From assembly GCA_947846985.1 (NCBI GenBank), contig CANTUZ010000014.1:10771837-10835836 (forward strand): a stretch of DNA of 64,000 nt. The letters run 5' to 3'. Below the pieces are notes generated by a model. That model did not search any database. It was not told the origin of the DNA and was given only the letters and a program-made list of their open reading frames with translations. The DNA is from Fratercula arctica. Lineage: Eukaryota > Chordata > Aves > Charadriiformes > Alcidae. How positions within the stretch are numbered: the first letter of the stretch is position 1; every line of letters begins with the position of its first letter. Shown here piece by piece: positions 1 through 8,296 of the stretch. A program made the translations under genes and the position numbers.

Positions 1-250
1 AGACCCCCCCCAGCCCCATAGATTCCCCCCCCCAGCCCCATAGACCTCACCCATTCCTCCCGCCCCATAGAATCTATGGGGTGCCCCACACCCTTATAAG
101 CCCCCCCGGCCCTATAGACCCCCCCCAGCCCCATAGATCCCGCCCCATAGATCCCCCCTTGCCCCATAGACCCCCCCCAGCCCCATAGATCCCCCCCCGC
201 CCCATAGATTTTAGAGATCCCTCCTGCCCTATAGCATCTATAGGGCCCCG
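1..250. repeat. C-rich minisatellite (CCCCATAGA type)
   Basis: Short units built on CCCCATAGA separated by C runs fill this stretch. No exon is visible. The same core recurs in many other arrays of the window. Confidence 0.8.
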
Positions 251-370
251 CCCCCCATGGCCCCGCCCCCCCCCGCCCCCATAGGGCCCGGAAGACCCTC
301 AGGGATCCCCCCCCCCCCCCCCCCCTTTTCCTGCCCCATATATTTTTACACCCCCCCCACGGGGGGGGGC

Positions 371-376
371 AATAAA
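371..376 (+). terminator. Possible poly(A) signal of a gene left of the window
   Basis: AATAAA lies in otherwise C/G-rich DNA where such hexamers are rare. In mammals APEX1 lies beside PIP4P1 and points toward it, so this could be its 3' end. No coding exon of such a gene is seen here, so the assignment is inference from synteny. Confidence 0.3.
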
Positions 377-399
377 GGCTGTTGTTGCCCCAGGCGTCT

Positions 400-2150
400 G
401 GGCGGACCCACATCTATGGGGCAGGACCCGGATCTATGGGGTAGGGGGGGACATAGGAGCCCGGGGGGACCCCCATCTATGGGTCTGGGACCCACATCTA
501 TGGGGCAGGACCCCCATCTATGGGTCTGGGACCCACATCTATGGGGCTGGACCTGGATCTATGGGTCTGGGACCCACATCTAGGGGGCAGAGGAGACCCA
601 GACACCCAGGGGGACCCCCATCTATGGGTCTGGCCCCACATCTATGGGGCAGGACCCCCATCTATGGGTCTGGGACTCACATCTATGGGGCTGGATCCGG
701 ATCTATGGGTCTGGGGCCCCCATCTATGGGGCAGGATCCAGATCTATGGGGTAGGGGGGGACATAGGAGCCCGGGGGGACCCCCATCTATGGGTCTGGGA
801 CCCACATCTATGGGGCAGGACCCCCATCTATGGGTCTGGGACCCACATCTATGGGGCTGGATCCAGATCTATGGGTCTGGGGCCCCCATCTATGGGGCAG
901 GACCCAGATCTATGGGGTAGGGGGGACATAGGAGCCCGGGGGGGACCCCCATCTATGGGTCTGGGACCCACATCTATGGGGCAGGACCCGGATCTATGGG
1001 TCTGGGACCCACATCTATGGGGCTGGACCCAGATCTATGGGTCTGGGGCCCCCATCTATGGGGCAGGACCCAGATCTATGGGGTAGGGGGGACATAGGAG
1101 CCCGGGGGGACCCCCATCTATGGGTCTGGGACCCACATCTATGGGGCAGGACCCCCATCTATGGGTCTGGGACCCACATCTATGGGGCTGGACCCAGATC
1201 TATGGGTCTGGGGCCCCCATCTATGGGGCAGGACCCAGATCTATGGGGTAGGGGGGACATAGGAGCCCGGGGGGACCCCCATCTATGGGTCTGGGACCCA
1301 CATCTATGGGGCTGGACCCAGATTTATGGGTCTGGGACCCACATCTATGGGGCAGGACCCGGATCTATGGGTCTGGGACCCACATCTAGGGGGCAGAGGG
1401 GACCCAGGCACCCGGGGGGACCCCCATCTATGGGTCTGGGACCCACATCTATGGGGCAGGACCCGGATCTATGGGTCTGGGACCCACATCTATGGGGCTG
1501 GACCCAGATCTATGGGTCTGGGGCCCCCATCTATGGGGCAGGACCCAGATCTATGGGGTAGGGGGGACATAGGAGCCCGGGGGGACCCCCATCTATGGGT
1601 CTGGGACCCACATCTATGGGGCAGGACCCCCATCTATGGGTCTGGGACCCACATCTATGGGGCTGGATCCAGATTTATGGGTCTGGGGCCCCCATCTATG
1701 GGGCAGGACCCGGATCTATGGGGTAGGGGGGACATAGGAGCCCGGGGGGACCCCCATCTATGGGTCTGGCCCCACATCTATGGGGCTGGCCCTGGATCTA
1801 TGGGTCTGGCCCCACACCTGTGGGGCTGGACTCAGATCTATGGGTCTGGGACCCACATCTATGGGGCAGGGGGGACATAGGAGTCCGGGGGACCCACATC
1901 TATGGGGCTGGACTCAGATCTATGGGGCTGGGACCCACATCTATGGGGCAGAGGGGACCCAGGCACCCGGGGGGACCCCCATCTATGGGGCTGGACCCGG
2001 ATCTATGGGTCTGGGACCCACATCTATGGGTCTGGCCCCCCCTCTATGGGGCAGGACCCCCATCTATGGGTCTGGGACCCCCCTCTATGGGGCAGGACCC
2101 GGATCTATGGGTCTGGGACCCCCATCTATGGGGCAGGGGGGCCCCAGGCG
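400..2150. repeat. Minisatellite array, CATCTATGGGTCTGGGACC type
   Basis: Roughly 30-bp units with CATCTATGGG cores are grouped into higher-order blocks. A marker containing GGGGACATAGGAGCCCGG recurs near 449, 750, 926, 1088, 1254, 1565 and 1727. The units are nearly stop-free, so long but meaningless frames run through them. No gene is recognised. Confidence 0.9.
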
Positions 2151-2158
2151 TCCAGGCC

Positions 2159-2164
2159 TTTATT
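2159..2164 (-). terminator. Likely PIP4P1 poly(A) signal
   Basis: TTTATT on the plus strand reads AATAAA on the minus strand, about 970 bp past the PIP4P1 stop codon. If used, the 3' UTR would contain the whole E-box array at 2351-3030. Confidence 0.45.
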
Positions 2165-2344
2165 TACAGCCTCGTTTTGGGGGGGGGGGGGGGGGGGCCT
2201 ATGTACAGGGGGCGGGGCCAGGGGCATGCTGGGAAGGGGGGGGGAGGGGCAGGTGCATGCTGGGAGGGGGGGGGTGAGTCCAAGATGGCCGCCAGCCGCG
2301 GCATGGGGGCGTGGCCGCGTGATGTCACAGGCGGGGGGGGGGGG

Positions 2345-3035
2345 GGGGAGGTCACGTGACCTCAGGCCGCCCGAGGTGATGTCACGTGACCTTGGTGTGT
2401 CCAATGGGTGTCACGTGACCTTGGCGTGTTCCGTATGATGTCACATGACCTTGGCGTGTCCGGTGTGATGTCACATGACCTTGGCGTCAGCAATGTCACG
2501 TGACCTTGGCGTGTTCCATACGATGTCACATGACCTTGGCATGTCGGGTATGATGTCACGTGACCTTGGCGTGTCCGATGGGTGTCACGTGACCTTGGCG
2601 TGCTCAATATGACGTCACATGACCTTGGCGTGTCCAGCGTGGTGTCACGTGACCTTGGCGTCATCGATGTCGCGTGACCTTGGCGTGTTCCATACGATGT
2701 CACATGACCTTGGCATGTCGGGTATGACGTCACGTGACCTCGGCGTGTCCGGTGTGGTGTCACGTGACCTTGACATGTTCCATACACTGTCACGTGACCT
2801 TGGCGTGTTCCGTATGACGTCACATGACCTTGGCGTGTCCGGCGTGACGTCACGCGACCTTGCCGTCATCGATGTCACGTGACCTCGGCGTGTCCGGTGT
2901 GATGTCACATGACCTCGGCGTGTTCCATATGATGTCACATGACCTCGGCGTGCCCCGGGCGTGTCACATGACCTCGCCGGCTCCGGAGCGGCTCACGTGA
3001 CTCCAGCCCCTCCCGGGGGCGTCACGTGACCTCGG
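2345..3035. repeat. Tandem E-box/CLEAR motif array
   Basis: About 22 units of roughly 30 bp, each built as GTCACGTGACCTTGGCGTGT or a close variant. Twelve units carry the exact palindrome GTCACGTGAC (first bases 2351, 2381, 2410, 2495, 2555, 2584, 2644, 2729, 2759, 2789, 2874, 3021). Others have CACATG. Most units also contain CCAAGGTCA on the reverse strand (an SF-1/ERR-like half-site), and several contain TGACGTCA. The array lies downstream of the PIP4P1 stop, probably in its 3' UTR. Motif identity is seen; regulatory function is inference. Confidence 0.85.
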
Positions 3036-3128
3036 GGCGGGCGGGGGGGGGGGGGGGAGGAGGAGGGGGCGTGGCCCAGGCGGGGGGGGCGTGGCCCAGG
3101 CGGGGGGCGTGCCGGGGGGGGCGTGGCC

Positions 3129-3273
3129 TCAGGGGCGGGGGGGGAGGGGCAGGCTGACCCGCAGGCAGCCCCAATAGGCCGCTCGCAGCAGACACGCCCC
3201 CGCCCCCGCCCCCAGCACCGGCCCCCCCCGCCCACAGCGCCCCGCCCCCCCGGGCCACGCCCCACGTCCCCAC
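3129..3273 (-). CDS. PIP4P1: PIP4P1 exon 7 (terminal), with apparent +1 frameshift
   Basis: Starts [10 protein letters not shown] in one frame and ends [17 protein letters not shown] plus TGA in another. The distance from the acceptor to the conserved YW is 97 nt, which is exactly the 32 codons of the human exon plus one base. The disrupted part lies in G-rich runs. Confidence 0.78.
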
Positions 3274-6200
3274 CTATCACAGGGCCGGGAAAAAGGCAGG
3301 GGGCGGGGTCAGGCCCCGAAGCCCCGCCCCCCCCCCGCCTGCCCCCATTGGCGCCTTCCACCCCCCCGAAGCCCCGCCCCCTTCGCCCCCGCCCCCTTCA
3401 AGCCCCGCCCCCTTCAGGCCCCGCCCCACAAGCCGCCCCCATTGGCTCCTACCCCCCTCCCATCTGGCCCCGCCCCCCCTTTAAACCCCGCCCCCTTCGC
3501 CCCCCCGAGGCCCCGCCCCCTTAATCCCCGCCCCCTTCCACTTTATCCCCTTAAGCCCCGCCCCTTCGGCGCCCCCCGAGGCCCCGCCCCCTTCAAGCCC
3601 CGCCCCTCCCGACCCCTTTCAACCCCGCCCCCTCGAAGCCCCGCCCCACAACCCCCCCCATTGGCTCCTACCCCCCTCCCATCTGGCCCCGCCCCCTTTA
3701 AACCCCGCCCCCTTCGCCCCCGAGGCCCCGCCCCCTTCAAAGCCCCGCCCCCCGAGCTCGCCCCCTTTGGCCCCGCCCCCTTTAATCCCCGCCCCCTCGA
3801 AGCCCCGCCCCACAACCCGCCCCCATTGGCTCCTACCCCCCCCTTGGCTCCACCCCCTTTAAGCCTCGCCCCCTTCAGGCCCCGCCCCCTTCAAGCCCCG
3901 CCCCTCCCGCCCCCTTTCAACCCCGCCCCCTCGAAGCCCCGCCCCCCATTGGCTCCCACCCCCCCTTTAAGCCCCGCCCCTTCAGACCCCCTTGAAACCC
4001 CACCCCCCCTTTAAGCCCCGCCCACCCCCCCCGAGGCCCCGCCCCCCCCCCAAGCCCCGCCCCCTCACCGCCAGCCCGGCGGCGGCTCCACCAATCAGCA
4101 GCGCCAGCAGGAGGCAGCACAGGCAGCGTCGCCGCGGAAACCGCCGGCCAATGGCAGAGCTGCGGGGAGGGGAGGGGGGGCGGGATGGGGGCGTGGCCAA
4201 AGGGCGTGGCCACGCCCCCTTAAAGGGCCCGCGCGGGGGGGGGGGGGGGGGGGGGGGGGGCACTTACACCTTGCGGCAATGGGGGCAGCGGGCCAGGGCG
4301 CGGTCCGTCAGCTCCGCCCACTGCCGGAAGGGGCGGGGTCAGCGGGGGGACACGCCCACCTGGGGGGACACGCCCCCTCCCCCTCTCGCAGGCCACGCCC
4401 CCCCCCCCATTCAGAGGCAGGCGGTCGGGGCTGGGACCCACAGATGGGGGGGGGGGGAGGGGGTATATAAAGGGTGGGACCCACATCTGTGGGGCTGGGA
4501 CCCACATCTATGAGGCTGGGACCCACATATGGGGGGCTGGGACCCACATATGAGGGGCTGGGAGCCATATGGGGGGGTGAGAGCCACATCTATGGGGCTA
4601 CGACCCACATCTATGGGGCAGGGACCCACATCTATGGGGCTGGGAGCCATATAGAGGAGTCTTGGACCCACATATAGGGGCTGGGACCCACATCTATGGG
4701 GCTGGGACCCACACATGAGGGGTGGGACCCACATCTATGGGGCTAGGACCCACATATGGGGGGCTGGGACCCACATCTATGGGGCTGGGAGCCATATAGA
4801 GGGGCTGGGACCCACATCTATGGGGCAGGGACCCACATATGAGGGGTGGGACCCACATCTATGGGGCAGGGACCCACATATGAGGGGCTGGGACCCACAC
4901 CTATGTGGCGGGCACCCACATATGAGGGCTGGGACCCACATATGGGGGGCTGGGACCCACATCTATGGGGCTGAGACCCACATATGGGGGGCGGGGACCC
5001 AGCTGTAGGCGTCAGGCCCCCCGCGCCCCCCGGCCGTGGGTCGTGCCCCACACGTGTGGGGCGGGCTCACCAGGAAGGGCCCCCCGCAGTGCCCACAGGC
5101 CACGCGGACGCCGCCGGGGGGGGGGGTCGGGGCTGGGGGCCCCCCCCTGCACCGGGCCCAGGTTGATGATGCGCTTACTGGGAGGGAACTGGGTTATACT
5201 GGGAAGGCCCACGGACCTTCCCTCCCCCCGGTGGCCCCCCCCCCCCAGTCCCTCCCAGTACACCCCAGCGCCCCCAAATCCCCTCCCAGTCCCTCCCAGT
5301 ATATCCCAGTCCCCCCATTCAGCCTCCCATTCCCTCCCAGTGCCCCCAGATCCCCTCCCAGTCCCTCCCAGTATATCCCAGTCCCCCCCATTCACCCTCC
5401 CAGTCCCTCCCAGTGCCCCCAAATCCCCTCCCAGTCCCTCCCAGTCCCTCCCAGTATATCCCAGTCCCCCCTAGTCCCCTCCCAGTCCCTCCCAGTGCCC
5501 CCAAATCCCCTCCCAGTCCCCCCCAGTCCCCCCAAATCCCCTCCCAGTCCCTCCCAGTATATCCCAGTCCCCCCATTCACCCTCCCAGTGCCCCCAAATC
5601 CCCTCCCAGTCCCTCCCAGTGCCCTCCCAGTATATCCCAGTCCCCCCTAGTCCCCTCCCAGTCCCTCCCAGTGCCCCCAAATCCCCTCCCAGCCCCCCCC
5701 AGTCCCCCCAAATCCCCTCCCAGTCCCTCCCAGTATATCCCAGTCCCCCCATTCAGCCTCCCAGTCCCTCCCGGTGCCCCCAAATCCCCTCCCAGTCCCT
5801 CCCAGTGCCCTCCCAGTATATCCCAGTCCCCCCTAGTCCCCTCCCAGTCCCTCCCAGTCCCTCCCAGTATATCCCAGTCCCCCCTAGTCCCCTCCCAGTC
5901 CCTCCCAGTGCCCCCAAATCCCCTCCCAGTCCCCCCCAGTCCCCCCAAATCCCCTCCCAGTCCCTCCCAGTATATCCCAGTCCCCCCATTCACCCTCCCA
6001 GTCCCCCCTAGTCCCCTCCCACTCCCTCCCAGTCCCTCCCAGTGCCCCCAAATCCCCTCCCAGTCCCTCCCAGTCCCCCCAAATCCCCTCCCAGTCCCTC
6101 CCAGTCCCCCCTAGTCCCCTCCCAGTCCCTCCCAGTGCCTCCCAGTCTGACCAGTAGGGCCGGGGGCAGGCGATGCGCTGGGAGGAGGCCTTGCAGACCA

Positions 6201-7856
6201 GCAGGCAGTTACAGGGGCAGCGCACGTACTTCTTCCCCCCGGGGGCCGTGCGGATTGGCTGGGGGGGCGCCGGGGGGGCGGGGCTTGTCCATCCGAAGCC
6301 CCGCCCCCCCCCCGCAAAAGCCCCGCCCCCCGGTCCCCCTTTAAGCCCCGCCCCCTCAAAGCCTCCCTCCCCCAGAGCCCCGTGAAGCCCCGCCCCTTCC
6401 AGCCTCGGTCCGGAGAGAGACCCCGCCCCCGTTGGGCCCCTCCCCTTAAGCCCCGCCCCCCTCCAGGCTCCGCCCCCTCCAGGCTCCTTCCCATAGACCC
6501 CGCCCCCTTTTAAGCCCCCCCCAGCCCCGCCCCCGAGACATGGCCCCCTTAAGCCCCGCCCCTTCCAAGCCCCGCCCCCTCCAGCCTCGCCCCCCTGCAG
6601 GCCCCGCCCTCCATTAAGCCCCGCCCCTAGAAGCCCCGCCGCCTTCAGACCCCTTTTCCGGCCCCGCCCCTTTTAGGCCCCGCCCCCCTTTTTGCCCCTC
6701 CCACTCGGACCGCCTTAAGCCCCGCCCCCTCCCAAGCCCCTCCCACCCCTTTAAGCCCCGCCCCCTCCTGGCTAAGCCCCTCCCACCCCTTTAAGCCCCG
6801 CCCCCTCCTGGCTAAGCCCCTCCCGCCCCCTCTAGGCCCCCCTCTTTAGGCCCCGCCCCCTCTTTAGGCCCCGCCCCCCTTTAGCCCCCCCAAGCCCCGC
6901 CCCCTACAGCCTCACCCCCGCACACCCCGCCCCCATAGGCCCCTCCCCCCTTTTGGCCCCTCCCACTCGGACCGCCTTAAGCCCCGCCCCCTCCCAAGCC
7001 CCTCCCACCCCTTAAAGCCCCGCCCCCCCGGCTAAACCCCTCCCTCCCGCCCCCCTCTAGGCCCCCCTCTAGGCCCCGCCCCCCTTAGGCCCCGCCCCCC
7101 TCTAGGCCCCGGCCCCCTTAGGCCCCCCCCCTTTAGGCCCCGCCCCCCTTTAGGCCCCGCCCCCCTTTAGGCCCCGCCCCTCACCGTGGCCTCCCCGCAG
7201 CCCCCGCACTTGACCACGTGCTGGTGGGTTTTTCCCTCCACGCTGATTGGCCGCTGGCAGACGCGGCACGTCACCGCCGGCCCCGCCCCCCCCTCCGGGC
7301 TGCCCAATGGGGAGTAAGGGGGCGGGGCCTCCCCCGGAAGCACCGCCCCCGGGCCCGCCCCTGCCGTGCCTGCAAACCGGGGGAGGGGGGGGGGGGGGGG
7401 GGGGAGGAGTGAGTGGCGAAGCCCCGCCCCCTCCCGTTAAGCCCCGCCCACCCCCTCTAGGCCCCGCCCCTTCCCCATAAGCCCCGCCCCCTCCATGGCC
7501 CCCACCCCTTCTAGGTCCTGCCCCGCCTCCACCCGCGGCCCCTCCCCAAAGCCCCGCCCCTTCCCCCACAAGCCCCGCCCTCTGAGCCCCTCCCACCCCT
7601 CTAGGCCCCGCCCCCTCTTCCAGGCCCCGCCCCTTCCCTCTAAGCCCCTCCCATACGTTCCAGGCCCCGCCCCCCTCCAAGCCCCTCCCACCCCTCTAGG
7701 CCCCGCCCCGCCTCCCCCTAGGCCCCGCCCCTCTCTCCCAAGCCCCGCCCCTTGCCGCTAAGTCCCGCCTCACTCACCCCCCCCCGGGCCTGCCCCGGCG
7801 CCCGGGCCCGACCCCGCCTCGGCCGGCAGCAGCGGCGAGCGCTCCCCGTCCGCCAT
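3129..7856 (-). CDS. PIP4P1: PIP4P1 (TMEM55B), type I PtdIns-4,5-P2 4-phosphatase, 7 coding exons
   Basis: Late-endosomal/lysosomal membrane protein. The family is described as removing the 4-phosphate of PtdIns(4,5)P2, and TMEM55B recruits JIP4 to position lysosomes. Exons in transcript order: 7778-7856, 7185-7369, 6152-6258, 5071-5177, 4268-4320, 4069-4159, 3129-3273. All junctions are GT/AG and in phase. Diagnostic pieces are the start [11 protein letters not shown], the zinc-ribbon-like CxxC block VTCRVCQ...[14 protein letters not shown], the CX5R motif [14 protein letters not shown], and two C-terminal hydrophobic segments. Predicted product is about 254 aa after discounting one extra base in each of exons 4 and 7; the human protein is about 277-284 aa. 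As in mammals, it sits head-to-head with PNP. Confidence 0.9.
3290..4060. repeat. C-rich degenerate repeats in PIP4P1 intron 6
   Basis: Short imperfect repeats of CCCCGCCCCCTT, some with TTTAAACCCCGCCCC, including a near-duplicate around 3440-3500 and 3660-3710. No exon is seen. Confidence 0.8.
4069..4159 (-). CDS. PIP4P1: PIP4P1 exon 6 (first TM segment)
   Basis: Encodes [12 protein letters not shown] followed by the hydrophobic stretch [16 protein letters not shown], the first membrane segment. The acceptor CCGCAG and donor GTGAGG are in phase. Confidence 0.9.
4268..4320 (-). CDS. PIP4P1: PIP4P1 exon 5
   Basis: Encodes [17 protein letters not shown], matching [17 protein letters not shown] of the mammalian protein. 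The donor is a perfect GTAAGT. Confidence 0.92.
4440..4995. repeat. Minisatellite in PIP4P1 intron 4
   Basis: About 25-bp units based on GGGACCCACATCTATGGGGCT. The core is shared with the arrays at 400-2150 and 24000-24770. Confidence 0.85.
5071..5177 (-). CDS. PIP4P1: PIP4P1 exon 4, with apparent +1 frameshift
   Basis: Begins KRIINLGPV and ends [14 protein letters not shown], both strongly family-like but in different frames. A run of 11 C (plus-strand G run near 5116-5126) separates them; ten would keep the frame. The flanking donor and acceptor are good, so an extra base in the homopolymer is the simplest reading. Confidence 0.82.
5215..6150. repeat. CCCAGTCCCTCCCAGT minisatellite in PIP4P1 intron 3
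   Basis: Over 900 bp of CCCAGTCCCTCCCAGT units with interspersed CCCAGTATATCCCAGT, organised in longer blocks. On the transcribed strand it reads ACTGGGAGGGACTGGGA, the same family and same sense orientation as the array in NDRG2 at 40165-41760. Confidence 0.9.
6152..6258 (-). CDS. PIP4P1: PIP4P1 exon 3 (CX5R catalytic motif)
   Basis: Encodes [18 protein letters not shown] followed by the phosphatase signature CKASSQR (C-X5-R) and ACPRPY. It ends after two bases of a codon completed by exon 4. Confidence 0.9.
6265..7180. repeat. C-rich degenerate repeats in PIP4P1 intron 2
   Basis: AAGCCCCGCCCC and TAGGCCCCGCCCC units; one ~200-bp segment recurs (near 6700 and 6970). No exon is seen. Confidence 0.75.
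7185..7369 (-). CDS. PIP4P1: PIP4P1 exon 2
   Basis: The acceptor is TTTGCAG and the donor GTGAGG; 185 nt fits the phase of exon 1. It encodes the proline-rich PPPYSPL segment and the first Cys-rich block with VTCRVCQ and HQHVVKC. Confidence 0.88.
7375..7775. repeat. C-rich degenerate repeats in PIP4P1 intron 1
   Basis: CCCCTAGGCCCCGCCCC-like units with long C runs. No exon is recognised. Confidence 0.7.
7778..7856 (-). CDS. PIP4P1: PIP4P1 exon 1
   Basis: ATG at 7856 opens [11 protein letters not shown], the conserved acidic dileucine-like N terminus (ERSPLL) of TMEM55 proteins. The donor is GTGAGT. It has 79 nt and leaves one base in phase with exon 2. Confidence 0.85.
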
Positions 7857-8285
7857 GACACCGCCCGGCCCCGCCCCTCGCCCTCCCATTGGCCCGCCCG
7901 CCTCACGTGACCCCTCCCCACCCCCTCCTTACCCCCCCTCTCCGCCTTCTCCCATTGGCCCGCTCTCCCCACGCCACCCCGCCCTCCCCTCCGCGCCCTC
8001 TTATTGGTCCGCTCTCCCCACGTGATCCCCCTCCCAGCGCGCTGCCCATTGGGCCCTCCCCTCACGTGACGCGTTGCCAGGCGACCGCCTCCCTGTCGCC
8101 GAGCCCTTCCATTGGCCCGCCGCGGGTCGGGGCGGCGGCGTCTCCATGGCGACGGGCAGCCGATTGGCGGAGAGGCGCGGGCGGCGCGAGGAGGGGGGGG
8201 GGGGCTGCGGCATGACGTCACGCCGGCGCCGCTCAATATAAAGGGCCGGAAGGGGCCGGGTCGCGGTAGAAGGCAGGGCGCAGAC
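7857..8285. promoter_or_regulatory. Divergent PIP4P1/PNP promoter
   Basis: The 429 bp between the two start codons carry six inverted CCAAT boxes (ATTGG at 7888, 7954, 8003, 8048, 8111, 8163), spaced 45-66 bp, fitting NF-Y. There are three CACGTG E-boxes (7904, 8019, 8063), two of them in the form TCACGTGAC. A CRE (TGACGTCA) sits at 8213-8220 and a TATA-like TATAAA at 8237-8242, 44 bp before the PNP ATG. The motifs are seen; factor binding is inferred. Mammalian TMEM55B is a reported TFEB target, which fits the E-boxes. Confidence 0.8.
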
Positions 8286-8296
8286 ATGGAGGGCAG
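8286..8296 (+). CDS. PNP: PNP exon 1 (MEG)
   Basis: Only 11 coding nt, ATGGAGGGCAG, then donor GTGCGC. A tiny first coding exon is normal for PNP, and the phase joins exon 2 to give MEGSYEA. TATA and CRE lie just upstream. Confidence 0.8.
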
